Assembly: GCA_001574975.1 (NCBI GenBank)
Contig: KQ965731.1
Location: 1,175,737 to 1,239,736, forward strand
Length of the DNA stretch: 64,000 nucleotides
Direction of reading: 5' to 3'
Source: Gonapodya prolifera JEL478
Taxonomy: Eukaryota > Monoblepharomycota > Monoblepharidomycetes > Monoblepharidales > Gonapodyaceae
Shown here: piece by piece, positions 36,955 through 47,266 of the stretch
Layout of the letters: the number at the start of each line of letters is the position of its first letter
Numbering within the stretch: position 1 is the stretch's first letter
The notes under the pieces: generated by a model
What the model saw: the letters and a program-made list of their open reading frames with translations, nothing else
The model's database searches: none
What the model was told of the DNA's origin: nothing
Program-made: the position numbers and the translations under genes

Positions 36955-37959
36955 ATGCCGTCCAATCCACAATTACAGTCCGTCACCATCTTCAATGCTA
37001 CCATGGCTGGTGATTTCTCTGCCGTCTCGGCAATGCTGTCCGCCAATCCATCACTTGTTCGGAGCCGGGACGAGGACGAACGCACCGCGCTGCACTGGGC
37101 CAGCTCAAATGGGAAATCTGATTTGGTGACACTACTACTCGAGCGCGGGGCTGAAGTGGACGCGGTTGACGATGCTGGATGGACGTCGCTAATGATCGCA
37201 ACCTCAAGTGGTGAGAGAGGGGGAATGGCGTGCCGACGTGCCATGCTTGTGGCAATTCATAACACCGAGCGTATTCTGAAGGACACACGGACTGCGTGGA
37301 GCTTGTTGTGCGTGCAGGTGGTGAGTCAGACGTTCTCAAAGAACATGCCCACGTAAGCGTTGGTTGAAGGTTCCGTTACAGCCAATCTCAGCATAAAAAA
37401 CGAGAATGGTCAAACACCACTTCATGTAAGAGGCGGTGATGCTTCGTCTTTTGGGCGTGGCAGCATTCTCCGAGCTGTTTCAGTACGCAGCTTCATCCTC
37501 TCTCCCTCCCCTCCTCTCCCTTTTTCCCCCCTTTTCAGTATGTAGCTTCGAAGAATAGGCTGGACATAGCGCGAATCCTCCTTAACCCTCCTACGGACCA
37601 AAAGAAGGCCAATGTCAATGCTACAGACTCCAGTGGTCAGACTCCACTCCACCGAGCAGCATCCAGAGGGTATGACAAAATGGTTGAAATCCTTCTCGAC
37701 AATGGCGCCGCAAGCGACAAGGAGGATAAACAGGGAAACACGGCGTTGTGGGTACTGCGGATACTAGATTCTCCTTCTGCAACGTAATTCCCCTTGCTGT
37801 TCCCGCAGGCACCTTGCGTGTGAGGAAGGACATGGCTCAACTGCCGTTCTCCTCATTGGCCGTGGTTGCAGTCTCGATTGGAAGAATAAGGACGAAAAGA
37901 CACCTCTAGAACTTGCGGATCGGGCAGTAAAGACATTTGTGCAGAGATCTGTTGTTTGA
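36955..37959 (+). CDS. NAS6: Gankyrin / Nas6 (PSMD10), proteasome assembly chaperone
   Basis: Gankyrin/Nas6 is an ankyrin-repeat chaperone that binds Rpt3 during assembly of the 19S proteasome base. The start MPSNPQLQSVTIFNATMAGD is followed by successive ankyrin repeats: ERTALHWASSNGKSDLVTLL, DAGWTSLMIATSSGHTDCVE, NGQTPLHYVASKNRLDIARI, SGQTPLHRAASRGYDKMVEI and GNTALHLACEEGHGSTAVLL, and the tail is DEKTPLELADRAVKTFVQ. The repeat-by-repeat wording parallels human PSMD10 (for example PLHYAASKNRHEIA). At least four introns interrupt it, one of them producing a short exon of about 35 nt near 37284-37318. The stop is 66 bp from the stop of the convergent amidohydrolase. Confidence 0.88.
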
Positions 37960-38025
37960 GCGATGCCAAGAGAGCGATTTTTCATTTGTATTTTCAACAG
38001 TACGAATTCTCCAGATGAATTACCA

Positions 38026-39738
38026 TTACAAAGTTGACGGTGCCACCCTTCTTTGATTTGCCCGCGGATTCCGCTGCTCAATCTTGTAGATCCTACGAGC
38101 AGTGTCGGAGAACACGTTCTTCATGTCAGCGTGGGTGTACCCCTTCTCTTTGCAGATGATCCAGTAAGACGCCAAAAGCTCCCCATAAGCGACATTCCAC
38201 CCGTCTACAGGAAAGTTCGATCCAAAGAGTGATCTATATATTGTTGTGTGGGTGATTTGTGTCGGTGTGATATGTTGTATTATCAGCACTACGAGGCTCC
38301 TGAGCCCAAACTCAGCAAAGAAGGAGAAACACACCTGTTCGGGCCAAAAAGGTCCAAGGTATATCGTACGAGGTCTCCCCAGCGGTTCGAGGCGAGCTCC
38401 TTGGCGAACGGTCCGGTTTCACGCAATTGCCGATGGTATTCGAAGCCAAGGTCGATCATAAGGCCCGAAACTTTGACATAAAAGTTAGGGACCCTTGCGT
38501 GACGGTGATGTTCGGCCAGTTACGTATTTTTGATTAGTTGATAGCAGACAGCGGGACAAATAGCGTCAACATACCTGGAGAATCGCTGCATACAGTCCTT
38601 CCACATCTCAAAGCACTCGTCATCTTTTGCCACGTCAACAGGTGTCAGGAAGTGATCCAGCACAATTGTCAGAGTCGGGTGTTGTCGGGCAATTTCACAT
38701 AGAAGCACGCACACTGTTCGGAATGGGGCGAAGGCAGGTGAGGAATGCGGTTGATAGCAATGGCATGTGCCCAACGCCCGGCTTATTCGACATGACCATG
38801 CGGAATCTGACCCAGTTGGACACAAAAGCCAACCCACTCTTTGTCATACTCTTCTTCTGCCCCTTGTACCACACGTCCCACACGAGTCCCAGTCTTTCCA
38901 ACGCACCGACGTTGGCCCGCACGTGGGGGTGTTCAAGGTAGGCTGGGTCGAAGGTCACAAACTGGCCATTTGGTAGTTCTGGTCGCCACCTGATACCCCG
39001 AAAGTTTTGATGTGCCATGTGGGCGCGTAGTTCGTCCTCAAATTCCGCAGTCGGCTTCAGCATATCGGCAAACCCCTGGATCCCCGACGCGACACGCCCG
39101 CCGCTCTCGTGGAATATGGCCTGCAGACGACTCGTTTCATCCGGGCGGTTGGTCACGTCGGTCCATCCTGCCTCGACTTCCAGGAGGTGAAGAGAGACGA
39201 GCGGATGAAATTGATGTAGAAGTATGGTTTTGTCGAAATGCCCACCACTCACGATATACCGTCCCGGATGCCGCCACCCCTGCCTCCTCGATATCCGTCA
39301 CGAGGTCCTGCCACGTGTAGTCCTCCACAACCAGCATCATTCCCCTATCCGTCAACGTCGCGATTGTCTTTCTGGCCTCATCATCCGACACAAACAGCTT
39401 CGTGCCTGGCGGTCTCGGTGCGCCCGTACTCTGCGGAGCCCTCGGTGGGGTGTTGAATCCGAGCTTGGGAAAGTCAAGTCCAACATAGCGTGAGTTTGAG
39501 CGAGGTTCGGTCTCCCCCGACCACACCTGGAGGCGGGCAGGTCAGCAGAGCGATTTTGGCGAGCGGACAAAGGAACGAAGCTCACATGGTGATGGGAGTC
39601 TGGGCAGAGGGGGGTTTTACATATGAGGGGTATGCGATTCCAGCTTTCACCAAGCACGATCTCACCAAAAATGGGAAAGCAAATTTCTGCAACGGCCGCA
39701 GCGGCTTCAGGAGAAAGCGGTGGGTTCCTGCGAGGCAT
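38026..39738 (-). CDS. Amidohydrolase-related TIM-barrel hydrolase (amidohydrolase 2 family)
   Basis: The start MPRRNPPLSPEAAAA at 39738 leads to LICKTPLCPDSHHHVWSGET, the metal-binding HxH motif typical of amidohydrolase_2 enzymes, completed across an intron near 39580-39525. Then come DDEARKTIATLTDRGMML and VTDIEEAGVAASGTVYR, TSRLQAIFHESGGRVASGIQ, and FRGIRWRPELPNG, LERLGLVWDVW. The C-terminal exon has LFGSNFPVDGWNVAYGELLA, with the conserved GSNFPV metal-ligand loop, and DMKNVFSDTARRIYKI. Known members hydrolyse or decarboxylate ring compounds such as lactones and aromatic acids. The substrate here cannot be told from sequence. Intron borders in the middle are approximate. Confidence 0.78.
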
Positions 39739-39962
39739 CGTGAATGTTATCTTTTCGGCTTCGGTACGCCCATTTGCCGATGACACACTCTCACCAAGAT
39801 GTGGAATCAAAAGTGAAGTATTTCACGGTAGTTAATTCATTTATCATCAATTGGATTTAAATTGTTGGTCATGATGTCTGAAAAACGTAACGAGTGTATT
39901 AAGTTGCTGCGGTCATTCTTGATTTCGCCTGGCTCTCCCTCGAAGAACAACATTGCCCACTT
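39739..39962. promoter_or_regulatory. Divergent intergenic region (amidohydrolase / dsRBD-like gene)
   Basis: A 224-bp spacer between two head-to-head starts. It is AT-richer than the neighbouring exons. Promoter role inferred from layout. Confidence 0.3.
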
Positions 39963-41076
39963 ATGAACAGAAAGTGAGCCCTAACCGTCAACTGCAGCTC
40001 TTCTTCTCGGCTTACGACTCCCTCCCTTGCGCCACGTGATTCTTTCATTCTGACCCATTGTACTCCATTCACGTGTCACTTAGCCAACAAGACAACCCGC
40101 TCACCACTCTCAACAACATCGTGAATCGCAACCCCTCTCTGGGAGGTTTCGCATCATTCACCGTGCGCCCAGCCCTCACCGGCGGAGGCTGGACAAGTGA
40201 CGCTCATGTTGCAGGGATGAAGTTCGCTGTCACACCCAGCGTTGAGGCGAAAACAAAACACGACGTGAAACAAGAGTGTGCGAGAAGGATCATTGAGTGG
40301 ATTGAGGAAAAAACCCGCCGGGGAGAAGGTTTGTCGGTTTCATCTGACGTCATCATGTCACATACACTTACATAACAAAGTCGTCAAAGTCAGCCCATTT
40401 CGTGCCCTACTACGAGGTTCTCTCCGGCGGTTCAACTTCGGGCTCGTCATCTTCACTCATATCACACCCCGTGATTCCCGTCACTCCTCACGCCGACGAT
40501 CCAACCTCAGACTTGTCTCCATCGCGCAGCCCCATATCTGTTTTCCAAGAACGCCTTCAAAGCATTGGTTTCCCTGCATCATCTATCCATTACGAGATGC
40601 AGGCGCACCCTATCGCACCCACACTTTTTCGCGGGAGGGTTGTGTTGGATTTCGCCCCTCATTCAGCAGATGAAGACAACTTGGGTGTTGGAAGAAAAGA
40701 ACATGGATGGTCGGACTGGAAGTCCCGAAAGAAGGATGCGAAAGATGCAACGGCGAGGATTACAATGCAAGAGAGAAGCACAGAGGAGGCAGCGGCCTCT
40801 CGGCTCCCCGAACAATCTCCCAAGCCCTCGTGGCGCAGAGTTTACTGTCGTGGAAGTCGTGCCTCCGAAAGTTCTTCGAGCAGGGGCACTTCTGAGGAGG
40901 CGCCCCTTCACGCCGTGTGGAACGGCAAGCAAATTCAGAAAGGCCAAGCACCGACAATGGTGTCTGAGTTCGGGCTCCGACAACCAATTCTTCGTTTCCC
41001 ACGTCGCCCGGATCCCATCTTCACATTGACCTTAAGACGACTGAGGAGCAGCATTTCGAGAATCGGGTCAATGTAG
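39963..41076 (+). CDS. Protein with dsRNA-binding-domain-like segments
   Basis: Three exons can be joined in frame. They are 39963-39973 (ATG AAC AGA AA), 40084 to about 40330, and 40394 onward. The first segment reads NQQDNPLTTLNNIVNRNPSL, then GMKFAVTPSVEAKTKHDVKQ and ECARRIIEWIEEK. This follows the dsRBD plan: helix 1 with an LN core, beta strands, then a basic helix 2. A second segment, VFQERLQSIGFPASSIHYEM followed by WKSRKKDAKDATARITMQ, has the same plan with a typical helix-2 KKDAKDAT motif. A Ser-rich linker (SGGSTSGSSSSL) joins them. The 3' part is uncertain: one frame stops at 41076, and another, ending 41150, has a helical tail (FENRVNVERTLEQREKVWNE) that splicing might reach. The dsRBD call is an inference from pattern only. 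Confidence 0.5.
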
Positions 41077-41311
41077 AACGCACCCTGGAGCAACGGGAAA
41101 AAGTCTGGAACGAACTGGAGGGAACTGTCGGGCGGGTGAACTTGAGATGACCGCTACACTTTCTGAAGGCTAGAAATAAGATTAGTTCAGATAGTTGACG
41201 AAGTTTTGTTGGTTCTTTCTGTCGAATTCCAAGGTTGAATAAATTAGCCGTGTGCCGGACCAAAGCTAGCCCCCCACAAATTTGCCGGCTGTCATCAATT
41301 CACTTGCGGAA

Positions 41312-43779
41312 ATGGCTGCAACTCCCTCCATCGTCACGCTGTCGCCCAAAGTGCAGAAGCTGAAGAGCATTCTGGAGGATTTCGTGGAGGTGACGATTGC
41401 TCGAGTGGAAGTTGTTCGGAATCATTTCGTCTCAACGGATATCTCTCCCTTGCTTCTTTTCCTCTGGCGCTCACCACTCGAAACCTCCAATCGTCACTCA
41501 ATCACGATTTCATCAGAATGAGTGCATCCCGGCGGAGAAGATATTCGAGGAGGTGGGCATCTCCCAGAATCGGAATCGATCTTCCTCCGAACTCAAAGTC
41601 CATCCCTCACATCACTGGAAACCCGTTAAATCACCTGGCATCGGTCTTGAATTGATGATACCGTGATCATTTTCGCCTCAGCAACTTGGAAATGCCAAGA
41701 AAGGCACCAATGGACGTTTCGAACGATACCCCCCCATCATTGACGAATTGAGGGCCAAAGCGAAGAGCCTTGGACTTGTGAGTAGCAGGAGAGACGCAAA
41801 GCTTAAAATGGAACGAAGTTTTGAGATTTCCTCATTCTCCATATGTGAAGTTCAATATGTTTCTCCCAAACCACTACCCGGGTTACCCCACTCCGGGGCT
41901 TTCCAACTTGGAATGTGAGCGAGTTCCGATTTCCTTTTCGCAATTTTTGCTCCAACCTTTTGTGCTCTTACCGTAAGATGGGGTTTTATGTGAGATTCTG
42001 GGCCGGTCTACCACCTTAGCCCCTCTTGCTTGCAAGTGAGTTTACACTTCAATCTATCATGAAATGTGTGTCTGTGATGATACTAATCAATTGGCCATCT
42101 CTGCAACTTGTAGCTGCAACGCTCCTGACACAGGTACTGTAGCATGTGAAGTTCAATCGTACTGTTTCAAATGCTCACGTCCAGTTATCAAACCTGCAAC
42201 ACCCCACAATTTGCGACTTTCGTCTTTAAGGAAACGTGAGTGATAGTCCGAAAGACGGCCGATTATAACTCAAACCGTTATTTCGACCACAAAGATGGAG
42301 GTTCTCGTCAAATACGGCACTGACGCCCAAAAGAAACAGTGGCTTGACCGTATGCTGAGGGGCGAGATCCATTCCGCGTTCTTGATGACTGAGCCCAACC
42401 AAGCCTCATCCGACGCAACCAACATCTCCACTCGGATCGAGAAGGATGGCAAAGGCAACTACGTTATTAATGGACGAAAGTGGTGGATTACAAGTGAGAC
42501 GGAGCTTTCGAACGTTTTGTTTGTCATCTTTGTCTTATTTTTATTGTTCTAAGACGGCAACAACCCTCGCACCGAACTGTACATTCTCGTCGGAAAGACG
42601 GCACCGGATCACCCCGAAAAGCACCGTCAGCAGTCGATCGTCTTGATTCCCCGCCACACCCCGGGAATCACAATTGTGCGAAACCTTACTGTTTTCGTGA
42701 GTGCTCAAGCCCACCATCAGATGCGCCCTGATTTTGTCTGATAAAATTGAAACAATCATTTGTATAGGGAGAAGGTGAGAGGGACAATCTCGTTCGGGGG
42801 ACCAAATTTTGCTTAATGGCTTCGGTGGTTAGACGATGCCCCCATTGGGCACTGCGAAATCCTTTTGGAAAACGTCGTCGTACCGGTTGAAAACATTGTG
42901 CTCGGTGAGGGAAGAGGATTCGAAGTGCTTCAGGGACGCCTTGGACCAGGTATGTTGATGCCATGTCCTGTCATGGATCCTCACAAGTAACGGAATTCCT
43001 CAATTGTTTGGGATTGCAATGATTGTTTGAAGGCCGTATTCACCACGCGATGCGGGCCATCGGTCAGGCGGAGCGCGCATTGGACAAACTTGTGCTCGAG
43101 GCAACAAATCCTGTCAAACGGCCGTTCGGTCAGCTCAAAGCTGACTTCCAGAAAGTTCAGTGGGATATTGCAACGAGCAGAATGGAGATCGATCAAGCCC
43201 GGTTGCTGGTATTTCTGGTGAGTGGTTCTTGTTCATTTTGCTTCGTTACCGCAGAATCACAATTCTCCTGGCCTTTAGGCAGCAGATATGATTGACAAGA
43301 AGGGCGCGAAAGGTGCCCTGCGTGAGATCGCGATGGGTGAGTCGCCCAACCGTTCTCTTCCTCTGTCGAGAACACTTCTCAGCCGAGTTTGCAGCCAAGG
43401 TAATCGTGCCGAATGTTTTGCAACGTGTAATTGATAGAGCGGTGCAAGTGCACGGAGCCGCAGGAGTGTCCGGTGACCACGAGCTCGCCGAAATGGTGAG
43501 TATCGGAAGATGTTGCCGACATCATATGTGTCTAATGTCGCTTCACGTTCATCGTAGTTTGCGAACGCCCGCACTCTTCGCTTTGTTGACGGCGTAAGTT
43601 TGAGGGAATCGCTCAACATCGGCAACATTCTAACTTTCTTCCAACGTTTTGCTTAGCCTGATGAGGTTCACACCCAGCAGATTGCGAAACTCGAGCTGCG
43701 TCGCGGGCAAAAGCTGCACAAAGCTTTCGATGGGTACGCAGCGCGAACCAAAGTTCTTGAGCAAGGAAAGAAGCTCTAG
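41312..43779 (+). CDS. Acyl-CoA dehydrogenase (ACAD10/11-like), copy 1
   Basis: Acyl-CoA dehydrogenases are FAD enzymes that oxidise acyl-CoA at C2-C3. The start [20 protein letters not shown] lies on a short exon, followed by [12 protein letters not shown]. The middle has [40 protein letters not shown] and [12 protein letters not shown]. Later exons encode [74 protein letters not shown] and the C-terminal [17 protein letters not shown] and [20 protein letters not shown]. These match the ACAD10/11 subfamily, which prefers long-chain or 4-hydroxyacyl substrates. It lacks the N-terminal kinase-like domain seen in animal ACAD11. The stop follows VLEQGKKL. An alternative 3' exon is discussed separately. 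Many small introns are present, and those near 41800-42290 are approximate. Confidence 0.85.
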
Positions 43780-43807
43780 ATAGATAGATATTGTTTTGAA
43801 TAGATCT

Positions 43808-43945
43808 GATGCATTCCTCGATTTCATACCTGTGGTGAACGGTGACCACAGGATTCAAACCGGCATCCAGCTGCCGACTGATTGGATCATTTCCGAATTT
43901 TATAAGGCCCACCCAAGCTTCCCCTACCGCGAAGATTCAACATAA
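43808..43945 (+). other. Possible alternative 3' exon of ACAD copy 1
   Basis: An open stretch encodes DAFLDFIPVVNGDHRIQT, LPTDWIISEFYKAH and PSFPYREDST before a TAA. It looks protein-like but has no start codon. A GTACGC donor after codon GAT GG at about 43734 and the TAG at about 43804 would join it in frame to the end of ACAD copy 1. That would replace the [14 protein letters not shown] tail. The stop is 2 bp before a candidate ATG of the next gene. Confidence 0.3.
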
Positions 43946-43947
43946 CG

Positions 43948-46509
43948 ATGGCACTATACGCAGGTGAAGCGCGCTCGTCTAATCCCACGTTTTAATGTTT
44001 CCTCATCATATGTTCAATCTTATCTCCGTACGCGGCAACTCTGCATCTCTTGTCCTAATAGGATACACGGGAAAGGACACAATGAACTTTGCGATCCCCG
44101 ATGACATCCAAGCTTGTGGGTAGCGCTGCAGGCTTCAAATCTCGTCGAACAATTCGTCACACACTCCTGTCTCGATGAATCGTCTTTAGACCTCAACGAG
44201 CTTGACGCTTTCATCGAGAAGGAAATTCTGCCACTGCAGCTTAAGGATGACAACATGCGCTTGTGCGTTTCATCTCCACTGAGCTTACTTCCAAATCCGC
44301 TCATCGATCTCATTTCTCGAAATGATCACTTATTTTTGTCGGTAGCTTTGATCACCGTCGCGAGTGGGCACGTACAGACTTTGAAAACGGTGGAACCCCT
44401 CGCGCTGAGTGGGAAGCTCTTCTTCGCGAGGTGCGATGTTTCTTCACTTCGGAGGAATTCAAATCTAAACGGCTCCTGTTCAGATGATGCAATGTGCACA
44501 GAAAGCTGGTCACTTCCGCTTCGCTTGGCCCAAGGAGTTTGGGGGGAAGAACGGCTCCAACCTCGCCATGGCCATTATTCGGGAGCACCTCGCGGCCAAG
44601 GGTCTTGGATTGCACAATGACCTCCAAAATGAGGCCTCAATTGTCGCCAACAACCCATTTGTCCTCATGTTCAGGGTGAGTGTGTCATCTTCGATGTTTC
44701 CGGGTGACGAGTTTGCTCATATCCCTACTACCTATAAAGGACTTCGTGAGCATCCCCGTTCCTTCCCCACATGATGCGATTACTCATCTAAATCCGAAAA
44801 TTAGGCTACCGAGAAGCAAAGAAAGGAGATTATGCCCAAACTTCTCGACGGAAGTATGAGAGTGAGTTGGAATACAGCGGCTTCGTTTTGAGCGTACCTC
44901 ACCAGCCGATTTATAGATCATGTTCGGTCTCACCGAGCCCAACCACGGCTCAGATGCCACCTGGTTGGAGACACATGCAGTGAAGGATGGAGATGGTTGG
45001 AGAATGTGAGTCCTTCTCCACCGGCTGTCATTGGGTCGACGTTCGGTGTGCAAGCGTGCCTTTAAAACTTGATGGGAGGACGAAAAAAGGTATTCGAATT
45101 TTTGGAGAGCTGCCTTCCAGTCGCGGGTTATATTGTAGCGTCCTCCGATCCTCCGATCCAAAGTTCTGAACAATTCCTTCTTCCTTTTGCCTCCTTGAAA
45201 CTAGCAACGGCGCCAAAATGTGGAACTCTGGTGAGCTCTCTCTCGCTTTATCGCCGTTTGTTTCTCATATCATAATCGCCGTCTCGTCGTAACAGGTATG
45301 CACCACGCTACACACGACCTTGTCTTTGCTCGCACTTCTGGCAAGCCTGGGGACCCGCGCGGCATCACAGGTGATTTCTGCAATTACCTTGCGATGACTT
45401 CATTGTGTTCATGTTCCTGCCATACAGCTTTCATTGTCCCCGTCACTGCCAAGGGATTCAAAATCGAAGAGTACCTCTGGACGTGAGTAACCGAGAGCAT
45501 TGTATTGTAATGATGGGACTTTCTGATATCCCTTAAACAGATTCAACATGCCAACCGACCACGCTCGCGTGTCTCTCCGTGACGTCTGGGTCCCAGGAGA
45601 CTCTTTCTTGGGAGATTTCGAAAATGGGGTTCGTTGATGCGTGTTAGTCTCTGCCCGTGATCACTGCCCCTGACGATGCTATGATTCATTTTCCGTCCGC
45701 GATGTGCTTGTGCTACGCATTATCACGCTCGTCTCCGCTTTCTCTTCAAAAGCTCGCTGTGGGTCAGCACTTCGTGCACGAGAACCGAATCCGACAAGCC
45801 GCGTCGTCCCTTGGGGCAGCTCAATACTGTATCAACGAAAGCGTGAAGTATGCTCTGGAGAGGAAGCCTTGTGAGTTGCTCACCTTACCCTTTGACCAAA
45901 AATGCTCATAAACGCATCGCACCAACTCAGTCGGAAAGGCGTTGGCCTCAAACCAAGCTATTCAATGGCCTCTAGTCGAGCTCCAAAGCGAAGCCGCGAT
46001 GCTGCGATTACTGATCCGTGAGTAGGGCAATTCACACTCAACCGACAGCAAGTAATGTTCTGTCCCATCAGGCGAAACTGCTGCGGCGATGGACAAGATG
46101 ACTCGCGATGAAGTTACTATCGCCCTGAGTGACAGAGTGGCTATGTGTAAGTTTCGTCGACAAGCGGGGTAAGTTGTTGACGGGTGAGACACTGAATAAT
46201 GTGATGTTTCCAGGCAACTACCGTGCGAACCGACTTTGCTGCACCGCTGCTGACCGTGCGATCCAGATTCACGGTGGAATCGGGTATTCGAGACACAAAC
46301 CATTCGGTGGGTACGGGATTACGGGCACCTCCTAAGCACCATCTCACAAATACCACATCGTGACAGAGCACATCTACCGTCACCACCGCCGATACCGGAT
46401 CACGGAGGGTTCGGAGGAGATTCAAATGCGCCGTGTTGCGCAGCATATGTTTTCATACGTCAAAAGTAAGGGCCCGGTAGATGCATTGAAGAAGAAATAC
46501 AAACTGTAA
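43948..46509 (+). CDS. Acyl-CoA dehydrogenase family protein, copy 2
   Basis: This second dehydrogenase has a related but clearly diverged sequence. It includes KAGHFRFAWPKEFGGKNGSN, LAMAIIREHLAAKGLGLHND and QNEASIVANNPFVLMF. It continues with MFGLTEPNHGSDATWLETHA, FIVPVTAKGFKIEEYLW, FNMPTDHARVSLRDVWVPGD, VHENRIRQAASSLGAAQYCI, QIHGGIGYSRHKPFEHIYRH and HRRYRITEGSEEIQMRR, and it ends ALKKKYKL. These are the standard substrate and FAD-binding blocks of ACADs. The likely start MALYAGYTGKDTMNFAIPDD joins across an intron at 43964-44060. After DDIQ the frame needs a skip of about 20 nt to reach ASNLVEQF. This is either an extremely short intron, a sequence error, or a wrong 5' model. Confidence is high for the body and low for the 5' end. 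Confidence 0.8.
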
Positions 46510-46536
46510 TTGCTGCAAGACTTATACATTGTGCGA

Positions 46537-47005
46537 CTACGCCTTTTGCGTCTTGACTGTAACTCCGTGCCATCCTTGCGCTTTCATCGTTTCCTGAAGA
46601 GCGTCCGTTACTAATCGGTGCTGTTTCAGCAATCCGAGACCATTGAAAGCGCCGCTCGCAATTTCTATTGCGTACATGCTTCCGCATCCCCCTTTTGGTC
46701 AAGGCAAGGTAAAAAGAGTTTTAGGGGATGTCTTGCTACTTCACAATGTAGCACCACATCTTACCACTCGTGTCAGACACAACAAGCTTTGAGATCGGCT
46801 GAAGAGGTTGATGGGCGGCAAGGAGAAGATGCACATCTCGTTCACCAGAAGTGTAGTTCGGATCAGCGGGAGGGGATGGTTGTGAGGAAGCATCGTTTGC
46901 GAATGAGCGGAAAGGAAGACGTGGCGGGTGTGAGGAGCGGATCGAGAGGGACCTCGTGAGAGTCGAAGCTCCATGGTACGAAGGAATAAAACGCTTGAAG
47001 GACAT
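46537..47005 (-). CDS. BOLA3: Mitochondrial BolA3-type protein
   Basis: BolA3 (yeast Bol3/Aim1) helps pass [4Fe-4S] clusters to mitochondrial targets such as lipoyl synthase and succinate dehydrogenase. ATG at 47005 starts MSFKRFIPSYHGASTLTRSL, an Arg/Ser-rich presequence. It continues SGERDVHLLLAAHQPL and KLVVSDTSG. An intron (about 46764-46691) is then followed by GCGSMYAIEIASGAFNGLGL, LKQHRLVTDALQETMKAQGW and HGVTVKTQKA at the end. The SGGCGxMY and KQHRLV motifs are the BolA hallmarks, and the Cys of GGCG, a cluster ligand, is present. It sits between the acyl-CoA dehydrogenase and aldehyde dehydrogenase pairs. Confidence 0.88.
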
Positions 47006-47266
47006 TGTACAATGGAAAACAAATGGAAATCGATTTCAAAAGCTTGTGCCCTTTCCGTGGTCACGGCCAAAACCAACAACAATCCAACGCAACTCAAAAG
47101 CTCCACGAGATGGGTTGTACTGCACTCTGTCATCTCTATCTCTTTGGCAATGACATGAATGCCGTGCTACTTTCTGCAACTAACTCTTGGACAGTATGAA
47201 AAGGTGAAGACATATAATTTAGTTAGATGAGTAAAAGCAAAAACTCAATGATACGTGTATATGCCA

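Noticed and set aside
43841-43880. Possible tRNA 3' arm (GGATTCAAACC)
   Set aside because: No matching acceptor stem or anticodon arm upstream; the sequence lies in a protein-like open stretch.
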